Of a DNA stretch of 64,000 nt, positions 1-8,461 are shown piece after piece. Position 1 is the stretch's first letter, and each line of letters opens with the position of its first letter. Below the pieces are notes generated by a model. That model was not told where the DNA came from, made no database searches, and saw nothing but the letters and a program-made list of their open reading frames with translations. A program made the position numbers and the translations under genes. This stretch comes from CBDCVN01 sp965223585 (lineage in GTDB: Bacteria > Deinococcota > Deinococci > Deinococcales > Trueperaceae), in NCBI GenBank assembly GCA_965223585.1, contig CBDCWW010000008.1, positions 62,001 through 126,000 of the forward strand. The letters run 5' to 3'.

Positions 1-474
1 CAACCTACACTGCAAGATAAAACACTAGCTGCTAACCTTGATCGCAAGAAGCCTTGGGCGCTAAATCATCAAATCTGGGTAGCATTTTTTGGTGGAGTTT
101 TAGCAATCACTGTGATTGCTTATATCAATGGCAAGCGTTTGGGGCTCGAGCCTCCAAAACAGAGAGGCATTATCTTAACGGGTGTAGCCAGCTTCACTTT
201 AGTGTTGGCCTATACATTTGCACTAGTATACATACCTGCTTTGGATTTTGCGTCTAGAGATACCCTTAGTCTCCGTTATGCTTCTAGAATTTTAGCTGTG
301 CTTGCCTATTTTCTACTAGCAAGCCTGCAGAAACCTGCAATGCGTCTTTACAGATTCCATCATGATGACTTTGCATCTTTGTGGCAAGCAGGTTTGCTAG
401 CTGTTTTTGGACTTGGCATTTTACAAGGTTTTATTATAGCCATTTTTTATGGGATTGTTAGAGGTTCTCCATGA
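1..474 (+). CDS. Membrane protein of unknown function, 5'-truncated by the window edge
   Basis: The reading frame is open from base 1, so the gene begins upstream and only its C-terminal 157 residues are visible. After a short polar stretch there are about four hydrophobic segments (near visible residues 26-42, 59-80, 95-112 and 133-152) separated by basic loops, which indicates a polytopic inner-membrane protein. I do not recognise a family. The TGA stop overlaps the ATG of the following TPR gene by 4 bases, which indicates translational coupling in an operon with the TPR protein and the AAA ATPase. An ATG at 112 lies inside the frame but falls in mid-membrane segment, so it is unlikely to be the start. 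Confidence 0.75.
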   Translation, partial: QPTLQDKTLAANLDRKKPWALNHQIWVAFFGGVLAITVIAYINGKRLGLEPPKQRGIILTGVASFTLVLAYTFALVYIPALDFASRDTLSLRYASRILAVLAYFLLASLQKPAMRLYRFHHDDFASLWQAGLLAVFGLGILQGFIIAIFYGIVRGSP

Positions 475-1334
475 GTGAAACTTCAACGATCTTGCTTGCC
501 GAGCACTATCTGAATGTTGATCAACCTGAAAATGCGCTAGAACAGCTTAGTAAATCGGAAAGTACTGACTTAGACTCAGCGCTTTATTGGCGTTTGCGTG
601 CGCAAGCACTGTATGAACTAGGTCGTGATGAAGATGCAATTGTGAGTGTGCGCAAAGGGCTTGAGTTAACTCCTGAAGACGACATTCTACTTTATCGTCT
701 TTGCCGTATTCAGTTAAGGCAGGGTGATTTTGCTGAAGCGGAGCGTGCTATTCTATCAGCGCTGAGGGTATCACCAGAAAACCCATTATATTTAGCACGT
801 TATGGGGTAGTACTAGCTCAAGCAGGCCAGTTCAATAAAGCTGACAAAGTACTTCAAGCTGCCGAGAACCGCAATCCTGAAAGTACTTACGTAGTACATT
901 GCCGTAGTATGCTAGACTTCTTGCAGGGCAAAACTCGCGAGGTAGTAGCACGCAGCCGAGAACAGCTAGCACAAAACCCTGAAAACATTTCAGCTCGAGC
1001 ACTTTTAAGTGCGGGTTTAACGGAACAACATCAAATTACAGAGGCAAGCAAGCACGCTAGTGCTGTCGTTATAGACAATCCAAACAACACAGATATGGTA
1101 GATTTTGCTCGTGACCTACGCTTTGCCAATCATTGGCTTATGAGACCCTTATGGTTGTTCCGACGCTTTGGCTCATTAAAGGTGTGGCTTGCCGTCATTA
1201 TTCTCATCTACGGTTTAAATTTTGCAGGTCTTACCATTATTTCAGCAATACTGCTCATAGTTTATTTGATACTTGTTATTTATAGTTGGGTAGTACCACC
1301 AATCTTGAGGCGCTATCTTAGGCGGAGATTCTAA
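471..1334 (+). CDS. TPR-repeat protein with C-terminal membrane segments
   Basis: This 287-residue protein is built of tetratricopeptide repeats over about residues 1-210, with recurrent signatures such as ALYWRLRAQALYELGRDEDA and NPLYLARYGVVLAQAGQFNK. Two hydrophobic helices follow near residues 235-275, and a very basic tail ends the protein. TPR domains are protein-binding scaffolds; the C-terminal segments suggest the repeats are tethered to the membrane on the cytoplasmic side. It overlaps the preceding membrane-protein gene by 4 bases and the following AAA gene by 1 base, so the three products are probably made together and may form one complex. No specific partner can be named from sequence. 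Confidence 0.8.
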   Translation: MSETSTILLAEHYLNVDQPENALEQLSKSESTDLDSALYWRLRAQALYELGRDEDAIVSVRKGLELTPEDDILLYRLCRIQLRQGDFAEAERAILSALRVSPENPLYLARYGVVLAQAGQFNKADKVLQAAENRNPESTYVVHCRSMLDFLQGKTREVVARSREQLAQNPENISARALLSAGLTEQHQITEASKHASAVVIDNPNNTDMVDFARDLRFANHWLMRPLWLFRRFGSLKVWLAVIILIYGLNFAGLTIISAILLIVYLILVIYSWVVPPILRRYLRRRF

Positions 1335-2560
1335 TGAGCGATAAAATTAAAGGACTAGAGGAAGCTTTAAGCCTTACTCCCGAAAATCATGTGCTTAGGT
1401 TGATGTTAGCCGAAGCTTATAAAGATGGTGGCTATCCTAAAGAAGCTCTTAAGCAATATGGCATTTTACTCGAGCAAGGACAAATGCATGACAAAGTGCT
1501 GATACCAGCAGGCTTGCTAGCTTTTGAATTGGGCGATGTTGAACTTACAAGGCAATATCTAGAGATCGCTCAGAAGCTTGAGCTGGACACAACAGCATTA
1601 GAGGATAAGCTTGATAGCTTACGTATAAAGATTCCTATCACCGAAGAGTCTGCTCCATCTCGTTTTCAAGATGCCTTTGAAGTTGAGTCTAGCCTTAGCT
1701 TTAATGATGTAGGTGGTTTAGGTGATGTTAAAAAGATTATTGAACGTCTGATTATACTCCCTTTTAAGCGACCTGAACTTTATAAGAAGTATGGTAAGCG
1801 GGCTGGGGGCGGTGTGCTGATGTATGGCCCACCGGGGTGTGGAAAAACCATGCTGGCCCGAGCCACCGCTGGTGAGTGTAATTTACCGTTCTTAAATATT
1901 CGTATTGAGAACATTCTAGATCCTTATATTGGTGTGAGTGAGCGCAACCTACACGAAGCCTTTGTACTGGCACGACAAAAAACTCCCTGTGTGCTCTTTA
2001 TTGATGAACTCGATGCATTGGCCTTTGCAAGGCGCAAACAAACTTCAGGTCACACTCGAGCCCTTGTTGACCAACTCTTACAGGAACTTGATGCTATCGG
2101 TGCAGATAATAAAGGTCTTTTAGTAATGGCTGCCACCAACGCACCGTGGGATATTGACGACGCTATGTTACGTCCCGGACGCTTTGATAGACGCATCTTT
2201 GTTCCACCCCCTGATGAGGTAGCGCGTCGCAGCATTTTAAGGCTCCACCTTAGCAACCGCTATGGTGATAACTTTAATGAAAAACGCCTTGCCAAAACTA
2301 CTCCTCTATTTAGTGGTGCAGACTTAGGAGCCCTTGTAGAACAAGCCGTTGAATATGTTATTGACGAAGCTCTCACTAGTGGGAAAGAACCTCCACTAAG
2401 CATGACTCACTTAGAGCAAGCTCTCAACGAGTTGCAACCAAGCACTTTAGAGTGGTTAAGGCGTGCTAAGAATTATGTGGAATTTGCTAACCAAGACAAA
2501 CGTTATGATGAAGTAGCTAATTTTCTTCGCTCACGTGAGGCCCGCAATATGCAAGAGTAG
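1334..2560 (+). CDS. TPR-AAA ATPase (VCP/FtsH-like AAA domain)
   Basis: This 408-residue protein has an N-terminal TPR-like region (about residues 1-100) followed by one classical AAA module. Walker A GPPGCGKT lies at about 165-172, Walker B LFIDELDAL at about 219-227, and the second region of homology, including ATNAPWDIDDAMLRPGRFDR, at about 268-287 with the expected arginine fingers. The C-terminal helical lid contains FSGADLGALVEQA. Only one AAA ring is present and there is no protease domain, unlike FtsH. AAA proteins of this class remodel or extract protein complexes. It is the last gene of a three-gene overlapping operon with a membrane protein and a TPR protein, which suggests a membrane-associated remodelling machine. 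The substrate is unknown. Confidence 0.85.
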   Translation: MSDKIKGLEEALSLTPENHVLRLMLAEAYKDGGYPKEALKQYGILLEQGQMHDKVLIPAGLLAFELGDVELTRQYLEIAQKLELDTTALEDKLDSLRIKIPITEESAPSRFQDAFEVESSLSFNDVGGLGDVKKIIERLIILPFKRPELYKKYGKRAGGGVLMYGPPGCGKTMLARATAGECNLPFLNIRIENILDPYIGVSERNLHEAFVLARQKTPCVLFIDELDALAFARRKQTSGHTRALVDQLLQELDAIGADNKGLLVMAATNAPWDIDDAMLRPGRFDRRIFVPPPDEVARRSILRLHLSNRYGDNFNEKRLAKTTPLFSGADLGALVEQAVEYVIDEALTSGKEPPLSMTHLEQALNELQPSTLEWLRRAKNYVEFANQDKRYDEVANFLRSREARNMQE

Positions 2561-2805
2561 TCCAGCATTATATTTTTTCTTAATTGTTTTTCCTATTTTT
2601 TGTGCCTCGAGCTAATATGGTTGCAATTAAAGCTAGAACAAATTCCTTATCACAGTTTGTAACTTTAAAAATCTATGCCTAGAAAGCAATTATTCTACCG
2701 TCTCCTATAACAAGACGATAATAAAACGCTGATGATACGATAGTTTTTTTATACTTTGATCATAAATGAGGGAACTCCCTCCCAAATACCATAAGGAGTA
2801 ATAAC

Positions 2806-2944
2806 ATGAACCAAGTAACGAGAGAACCTAATACAAAATAATCTTGGCCCCTCAGGATTTCTAGCACAAACATTATTTTATCAAGAAGATAAACTTTTAT
2901 CTGCTGTAGCTCACAATGGTAGTTTGAATGAGTTTCTACACTAA
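2806..2944 (+). pseudogene. Possible remnant of a small gene (frameshifted)
   Basis: An ATG at 2806 follows a good ribosome binding site (AAGGAG), but its frame stops after 11 codons at 2839. The adjacent frame then reads from about 2825 to a stop at 2944 with a protein-like sequence (NNLGPSGFLAQTLFYQEDK). A one-base shift near the ACAAAATAAT run would join them into a ~46-residue protein. The rest of the 429-base gap between the AAA gene and the LmbE gene shows no other gene or structured site to me. This is inferred from composition only. Confidence 0.3.
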
Positions 2945-2989
2945 ACACAGGTTAAGAACTTTGTCACTATAATTTTCAAGGAGCATTTA

Positions 2990-3787
2990 ATGAATAAACC
3001 ACTAAAACTTTTATGTGTATTAGCACACCCTGACGATGAATCGCTTGGTACAGGATCTACTCTTGCTAAATATGCTGACCAAGGCATCGAAATCTATTTA
3101 GTTTGTGCAACTAGGGGGCAGAAAGGTTGGAAACTAGGTGATTATCCGGGGCCTGAAGCAGTAGGGAAGCATCGTGCTCGAGAACTACAACAAGCTGCTG
3201 AGGTACTTAAATTAAAGAAGGTATGTTTTCTGGACTATATGGATGGGGAATTAGATCAAGCCGACCCACAAGGGGCTATTAACGAAATTGCTAGTCATAT
3301 TAAACAAATAAAACCTCAAGTGGTAATAACTTTTGGCCCAGAAGGAATGTATGGTCACCCAGATCACATAGCAATTTCACAGTTTACTACAGCAGCTATA
3401 GTTCAGGCCGCTGGCCAAAATAATGATGAACTTGATCCTCATCAAGTTTTGAAACTTTACTACCTAGTATGGTCAAGAGCCCAAATAGAGCGCTACCAAT
3501 CTGTTTTTGGTGACTTAAAATCAAAGGTAGATGATAACGAGAGACGTTTTGATGGTTGGGATGATTGGGCTTTAACTACAGAGTTAGAAACGTCTTCATA
3601 TGTTCCAGTAGTTAAAGAAGCCATAAATTGCCACCAATCACAATTAAGAAGCTATCAGAAACTTTTAGATTTGTCAGAAGAAATGTGGCAGAAAATTTAT
3701 GGTCAACAAACATACTATCGCGCTCTTAGTCTTGTTAATGGTGGCCGTAAAGTTGAGGATGACCTTTTTGAGGGCATTCGATACTGA
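2990..3787 (+). CDS. PIG-L/LmbE family N-acetylglucosaminyl deacetylase
   Basis: This 265-residue protein has the metal-binding AHPDDES motif at residues 12-18 and a distal HPDH motif at about 123-126, both diagnostic of zinc-dependent PIG-L/LmbE deacetylases. Members remove an acetyl group from N-acetylglucosamine conjugates. In Deinococcota and Firmicutes the BshB enzymes act on GlcNAc-malate during bacillithiol synthesis, so a BshB-like role is plausible but not proven by sequence alone. The ATG follows the binding site AAGGAG with good spacing. It stands alone, with a noncoding gap upstream and the opposite-strand polymerase fusion downstream. Length matches the family. Confidence 0.85.
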   Translation: MNKPLKLLCVLAHPDDESLGTGSTLAKYADQGIEIYLVCATRGQKGWKLGDYPGPEAVGKHRARELQQAAEVLKLKKVCFLDYMDGELDQADPQGAINEIASHIKQIKPQVVITFGPEGMYGHPDHIAISQFTTAAIVQAAGQNNDELDPHQVLKLYYLVWSRAQIERYQSVFGDLKSKVDDNERRFDGWDDWALTTELETSSYVPVVKEAINCHQSQLRSYQKLLDLSEEMWQKIYGQQTYYRALSLVNGGRKVEDDLFEGIRY

Positions 3788-3922
3788 TTTCTGCATTCCT
3801 TCAGTGATTTATAATTTGATCTAAGAGTTTTAGTTTTGACATTTTTGTTCCAATTTTCAATGAGGTGTGATTGCTTATTATCTTTCATAGTAAGAGCCAC
3901 CCTCAAGAAATGGGATAAGATG

Positions 3923-6451
3923 TTAATCAGCTTGATTGAGATGCATTTTTACAAGTTCTCGAGCAAGCTCGAGCTCCTCTAAAAACCCACTAACCCTACC
4001 TTCATGCCGAGCTTTTGCAACTTCAGCAAGAATAACACCCACCTTTGGCCCCGTTGACAATCCTAAATCTAGAATATCCTGCCCTCGTAAAACACGTTCA
4101 CTCAGCGACTCTTGAATCTCAAATACTCGAGCCTCTAACTCACGACTGAGTGCACGAATGAGCATAAGTCCCCCCTCACTGCTCTTTTGGACTTGTTCAT
4201 GTGTGACATTATTATGCTCACGTATAGTTTTTATACGCTTAATAATTTCAAGATAGCGCTTGGGCCAATGAAAGGATTCAAGGTAACTTTCAAGCTCATC
4301 ATCTAAAATACTTAGTAAAAGGGCTAGGAGATAGCTTTCAATGGGTACAGTTGAAGTGTGACGAAGCTTGTCTAAGCGCTCGAGCAAAGATAATTCTCCT
4401 GACATGCCAAACATAGCTTTGAGAGCGCCTGTTTCCTCTAGTTTCAAAAGTGCAGGTGTAACCCTTGTTTCTTGGAGGGTGATTTCAAGCTCAGCTCTTA
4501 AACGGGATTTACTGATGTTGGCTAGTACTTCGGGTGCTAGAGCAGCAGGCAATTGATCTAGTGTTGTTTCATCAAAGTTTAGATTGAGACGCCCGGCCAA
4601 ACGTGCCCCACGTATAATCCGTGTGGGATCTTCTATAAAAGAAAGGGGGTGAAGGGCTCGCAGACTTTTTGTCTCAAGATCGTTTAGACCATTGTGAGGA
4701 TCAATAAGATCAATAGGTTCTGGACCAAGTCTAATGGCTAAAGCATTAATGCTGAAGTCTCGCCTATTAATATCTTTGTAAAGACTACTTGAGATTACCT
4801 CGGGTAGGGCACCGGGGTGCTGATAGTACTCGTCCCTAGCTGTAGCAATGTCCAAAACTAAGCCATTTTTGAGTTTAAGAGTACAAGTACCAAAAGATGA
4901 ATGACAATTTAGCTCACCTTCCAAAGCATGCTGTAACCTTGTAGCAAGTTGCTCAGAGCTAATGCCTTCAACAGTAAGGTCAATATCTTGTATAGAAACA
5001 CCTAAAACTGCATCCCGTACTGTACCCCCAACAAGATAAAGGTTACCGTGACTTAGTTGTTCTTTGGCAATTTCAAGAGCTTTACGAGCAACACGTGGAA
5101 GTTTTAAGAGTAGTTCTCGAGCTTTCTGTTGTGATCCAGATCCACTCAAAGTAGCTACCTCGTTTTGGTGCCTTGCTCGAATGATATCACTTCGAGTTAC
5201 AATACCCACTAGCTTGGAGCTGCTCTCTTCCATTTCCAAAATGGGAATTCGCCCGATATTATGATGCTCGATTAAATATTCTAATTCACTCAGCGGGGTA
5301 GTTTGAGCTGCTGTAATGGGTTTTCTGTTCATAAAACCTTTGACAGCTTTATGGCCCATTTTATGTTGTATAGCCTTATCCAAATCACGTCTTGAAATAA
5401 CCCCACTTAATTCACCTTTGTTATTAAGTACAGGTAAACCGCTATGACCGTAGCGTAAGAGTAGGCTTTGCGCTTTTGCAACAGCATCAGTTTCATAAAT
5501 AGTTTTGATGGGTGAACTCATGACATCTTTAGCTAAGATAGGAGCCTGTCCATATTGGGGCAATGTCTCTAATATGCGTGCTTTTGCTTCACTGATTGAT
5601 GCTTCTGTGCGTGCAAAGCCTGCACCTTGGTGACCTCCACCGGCAAAAGCATCAGCAAGTATGCTCCCAACATCAAAGTGACCAATAGATCTACCAATAA
5701 TGAGGGTCTTATCTTCCATGCGGGCAATGATAAAAGCGGCGTCTGCATTATAAAATGCTAGGAGCTGGTTGCAAAGTGGTGCAAGATCATTAACGTAAGT
5801 TTCAGTCTTTATTTGGCTCAGCACGACTGAGCAGCCCAAAATTTGCTTTTCTTCTGTATGTTCGAGCATATCTGCAAACAACTTACGATGTGCTTCGCTA
5901 TAATGTTCTTGGGTAAAGCGTTGAACAAGATTCAGACTGGCACCTGCTTGTAACAGATAAGCAGCAGCCTCATGATCTTCTGGCTGAGTGATTTCATAAG
6001 TTAAGTTGCCAGTATCCTCATGAATGCCTAGCAGTGCCAAACTGGCTAACGCTCGTGGGATCGTGATGCCTTGCGATTTGAGTAGTAAAGTTAAAATAGT
6101 AGTTGTAGCGCCCACACTGCGGCAAATACCGTGTACAGCAGGGATGGCATTTTTAGGAGGTGGGTGATGATCATACAGAGTTACAGGTACCTTACCTAAA
6201 AGCTGATCAAAAGGAGCAATCCGCTTAGGGTCTGAGGTATCAACAATGATTAGCTCTTTAACATCAGCTAAGTTAATTTTTTCGACATTTAATAAGTCTA
6301 GTTGGTTTCGGTATAAGTGCAAAAAAGTCTCGAGCTTTACACCCAAATTTCCTAAACGAACTGCTTTTGCGCCCGGATACACCAGTTCAGCAAGTGCTAT
6401 GCTGGCAAGTGCATCAAAATCGGGTGAAGCATGGCTAACTATAAGCTTCAT
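3923..6451 (-). CDS. DHH-CBS-poly(A)/CCA polymerase fusion protein
   Basis: This 842-residue protein joins several modules. A DHH phosphoesterase (about 1-160) carries SHASPDFDALAS, VDTSDP and the YDHHPPP motif. A DHHA1 domain (about 215-300) contains GGGHQGAGFAR. A pair of CBS domains (about 307-430) starts at AKDVMSSPIKT. A class II nucleotidyltransferase head (about 465-600) carries LVGGTVRDAVLG and DIDLTVEG, followed by the RNA-binding region with DPTRIIRGARLAGRL. The polymerase part adds CCA or poly(A) to RNA 3' ends; DHH-DHHA1 domains are commonly nanoRNase or oligonucleotide phosphodiesterases; CBS pairs usually bind adenine nucleotides. The order DHH-CBS-polymerase is known in several phyla. 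All catalytic motifs I can check look intact. Whether it is a CCA- or A-adding enzyme cannot be told. Confidence 0.88.
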   Translation of the reverse strand: MKLIVSHASPDFDALASIALAELVYPGAKAVRLGNLGVKLETFLHLYRNQLDLLNVEKINLADVKELIIVDTSDPKRIAPFDQLLGKVPVTLYDHHPPPKNAIPAVHGICRSVGATTTILTLLLKSQGITIPRALASLALLGIHEDTGNLTYEITQPEDHEAAAYLLQAGASLNLVQRFTQEHYSEAHRKLFADMLEHTEEKQILGCSVVLSQIKTETYVNDLAPLCNQLLAFYNADAAFIIARMEDKTLIIGRSIGHFDVGSILADAFAGGGHQGAGFARTEASISEAKARILETLPQYGQAPILAKDVMSSPIKTIYETDAVAKAQSLLLRYGHSGLPVLNNKGELSGVISRRDLDKAIQHKMGHKAVKGFMNRKPITAAQTTPLSELEYLIEHHNIGRIPILEMEESSSKLVGIVTRSDIIRARHQNEVATLSGSGSQQKARELLLKLPRVARKALEIAKEQLSHGNLYLVGGTVRDAVLGVSIQDIDLTVEGISSEQLATRLQHALEGELNCHSSFGTCTLKLKNGLVLDIATARDEYYQHPGALPEVISSSLYKDINRRDFSINALAIRLGPEPIDLIDPHNGLNDLETKSLRALHPLSFIEDPTRIIRGARLAGRLNLNFDETTLDQLPAALAPEVLANISKSRLRAELEITLQETRVTPALLKLEETGALKAMFGMSGELSLLERLDKLRHTSTVPIESYLLALLLSILDDELESYLESFHWPKRYLEIIKRIKTIREHNNVTHEQVQKSSEGGLMLIRALSRELEARVFEIQESLSERVLRGQDILDLGLSTGPKVGVILAEVAKARHEGRVSGFLEELELARELVKMHLNQAD

Positions 6452-6526
6452 ATACTTGTAACAGTATAAAAATAAACATTCTTATTAGAGCTGTATTGGA
6501 GTGGGAAAGGGCTATGGAGAGACAAG

Positions 6527-6646
6527 AATTAGAGTTTACCTTGGAATATAATGAAAGGTTTACCCTTGAACAAAGTGAAGGGCTTAACCTCGAATGAAGC
6601 GAAGGGTTTACCCTCGAATGAAGTGAAGGGTTTCTTGGAACAAAAT
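6527..6646. repeat. Tandem 24-bp repeat, about 5 copies
   Basis: Four clear 24-base units lie at 6551-6574, 6575-6598, 6599-6622 and 6623-6646, and a weaker fifth at 6527-6550. The core reads GTGAAGGGTTTACCCTCGAA with point differences. It sits between two minus-strand genes, just upstream of the DHH-CBS-polymerase start. The unit length is a multiple of three but no start codon or binding site supports translation. Confidence 0.75.
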
Positions 6647-6688
6647 GTTAAGATGTAAACCGTGTACCTAGGTACTAGTTGCCCTAGA

Positions 6689-7144
6689 CTAAACACTAAA
6701 TTGATCTAGATGATGTTCTAGATGTTTATACGTGCCCCATCCTTTTTCCTCAGCAGTCATTTTCCCAAAAAGAGGGTGTTTTATTTGCTTAGCTTCTTCC
6801 TCATCCATGTTTACAAATTTATCTAATGAACCAAGCAGGCGCTTTTTCTCAGTTTCAAAGTCTCTATCTATTGTTTGTTTATATTGTGGATGTGTTCTTA
6901 GATTTTTGGGGTATGGTTTTTCACTTACAACCATATTGCGAATCATGCCTTTGAAAAGCTTTGCTATAAAAGGAGTGTTTTTCAATTCTTTTCCATTGAA
7001 GACTTCTTGTATTTCAGCGCAGTGTGCCAGCATTTGTGCAGCACTCATGCTTCCCCATTGGGGTTTAGTTTCAGCGGTTAGCTCTTCAATACGACTTAAG
7101 CAGTTTTGATATACTTCAGGTGAATATAGGCTTTTCTTTTCCAT
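6689..7144 (-). CDS. DUF1569 (DinB-like) family protein
   Basis: This 151-residue protein resembles the DUF1569 family: it contains the signature WGSMSAAQMLAHCAEIQEVF near residues 32-51, the HPLFGKMTAEEKGWGTYKHL region near 122-141, and an HLEHHLDQF C-terminus. These helical-bundle proteins relate to the DinB/YfiT metal-binding fold with conserved histidines. The biochemical function is unknown. I place the start at 7144 because a ribosome binding site (AGAAGGG) lies 8 bases before it; a longer frame to 7186 adds 14 residues without a better site. No operon partner is evident. Confidence 0.75.
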   Translation of the reverse strand: MEKKSLYSPEVYQNCLSRIEELTAETKPQWGSMSAAQMLAHCAEIQEVFNGKELKNTPFIAKLFKGMIRNMVVSEKPYPKNLRTHPQYKQTIDRDFETEKKRLLGSLDKFVNMDEEEAKQIKHPLFGKMTAEEKGWGTYKHLEHHLDQFSV

Positions 7145-7218
7145 GGATAAATCCCTTCTAAATTTTAACTCTTGACAGTATAACATTAGCCACAGTAAGC
7201 ATCCTGCCTATGATGATG

Positions 7219-7287
7219 TTAGGTGTCATTTTCACAAAAGGTAAGCTTATTTCCAAGTGGATCAGATATGCTTATTTCAATAGTTTT
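7219..7287 (-). pseudogene. 3' remnant of a glyoxalase/VOC-family gene
   Basis: The minus strand here encodes a 22-residue tail ending IEISISDPLGNKLTFCEN before a TAA stop. DPxGNxxxFxEN is the typical C-terminal strand of vicinal-oxygen-chelate (glyoxalase/bleomycin-resistance) proteins. A stop codon precedes it and no start or N-terminal half is present, so it is a decayed fragment. Confidence 0.5.
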
Positions 7288-7314
7288 TCATTTGGCTTTC
7301 CCGCAGCTAATTTG

Positions 7315-7716
7315 CTAGGCATTGTCCTTTAGATCTAACCAACCTTTGGCTGCTCTGTGACCAGCCTCTTTAAATTTTGAAGCCCTCGAGTCTACTGGAT
7401 GAACTAATGCTTCTATCAAAGTAAAAATAAAACCATTATTGTTTCCAGCAGTAGAAGCAGCCTCTGCTGCCCCTTCAAAAACAGCATTTTTATAAGCAGT
7501 ATTTAATCTACCACCCGGAACATCAAAAGCACCTTCTGGATCTCCATTCCAGACATCATTATTTTCTACATTAAATATTAGTTCTCTAGATTCCTGATTC
7601 TCTATTTTTACAATAATGGCTGCAATGCCACCACAGTTTGTTTGTACACCAGCAGAAGCATAAATTAGACCATCATCTAAAATCTTAAATCTTTGCTTTT
7701 TATCAAATGGAACCAT
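7315..7716 (-). CDS. Hypothetical protein (133 aa)
   Basis: I do not recognise this protein. It is soluble, has no signal peptide or membrane segment, and is rich in glycine, alanine and asparagine. Recognisable stretches are TNCGGIAAIIVKIENQ and WNGDPEGAFDVPGGRLN, which suggest an alpha/beta fold. The C-terminus is basic and helical (SRASKFKEAGHRAAKGWLDL). It lies 31 bases downstream of the first DUF4388-like gene on the same strand, so it may be co-transcribed with that block. The ATG at 7716 is the only sensible start. Confidence 0.55.
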   Translation of the reverse strand: MVPFDKKQRFKILDDGLIYASAGVQTNCGGIAAIIVKIENQESRELIFNVENNDVWNGDPEGAFDVPGGRLNTAYKNAVFEGAAEAASTAGNNNGFIFTLIEALVHPVDSRASKFKEAGHRAAKGWLDLKDNA

Positions 7717-7746
7717 TTATAAAATATACAGGGATTTAGTAAGATT

Positions 7747-8301
7747 TTATTGTAGTAAGTGTTTTACGTTTGTGGTAAAACTTTGTGCACGATTTACATC
7801 AGGGATTTTGCTTGCCAACATATTGATAACGCTATCTAAATCTCCTGTGCTAGTAAAAACATCTTTACATACCATACCAGCAATAGGCCCAATTTGTTCA
7901 GTAAGAGCTGTCTTCAGAATTTCTTTTTCACCATCAGATAACTGATTAACCTTTTCTTCACTAGAGGCTGAGGCAGTAGGTACTGACACAGGTTCACCTA
8001 ATAGGTAATTTAAAACTTCCTCATTGGTAGGTGGCTCAATATCAACACTAACTTCTTCAACTTTTGGGCGCTCAAAAAAGGTATATTTACCTTCTTCTAT
8101 AGCTCCTACTTCTTGTAGAGCTTCATCATTTTGTTTAGTTCTATATTTTATGGAGACAATCTTGCCAGCTTGGATAGCAAAAGAGATCACCTCGACTTTT
8201 TTAGTGATAACTTGCAGGATTCCTGTTTGGCTTTCTTCACAAAGCTGTTTAAAAACTTTCCCTAGAAGTTTTGAGGAGACATTCTCTTTACTACGCAACA
8301 T
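7747..8301 (-). CDS. DUF4388-like / IGPIA-domain protein, paralog 1
   Basis: This 184-residue protein is one of five adjacent paralogs. The N-terminal ~80 residues look like a DUF4388 (PatA N-terminal-like) domain: TGILQVITKKVEVISFAIQA followed by GKIVSIKYRT and a YTFFERP strand. A linker leads to a helical domain of about 60 residues with the signature ALTEQIGPIAGMVCKDVF and a SKIPDVNRAQSF tail. A similar IGPIA helical unit occurs at the C-terminus of some bacterial kinases and signalling proteins, as I recall. DUF4388 domains are usually found with response regulators. I choose the start at 8301, matching the ML-x-SKE start of all paralogs and placed after a GGAG site. It lacks the third, C-terminal region of paralogs 2 and 3. 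Confidence 0.7.
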   Translation of the reverse strand: MLRSKENVSSKLLGKVFKQLCEESQTGILQVITKKVEVISFAIQAGKIVSIKYRTKQNDEALQEVGAIEEGKYTFFERPKVEEVSVDIEPPTNEEVLNYLLGEPVSVPTASASSEEKVNQLSDGEKEILKTALTEQIGPIAGMVCKDVFTSTGDLDSVINMLASKIPDVNRAQSFTTNVKHLLQ

Positions 8302-8461
8302 AATCTTACTCCAAAACACATGGAAAAGTTTTTTCCATGTAATGCTTAAGTATAATTACTTTGGAATAACATATTTATAATTTTTTGAGTAACGAATCTG
8401 GATCAGAATAGATAAGTATGTGCCATCATACCTAAGAATTTAGGGGTTTATTCCAACTTTT

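Noticed and set aside
2760..2948. Minus-strand 62-codon frame antisense to the small remnant
   Set aside because: It has no ribosome binding site or recognisable domain, whereas the plus strand has a good site and protein-like readings.
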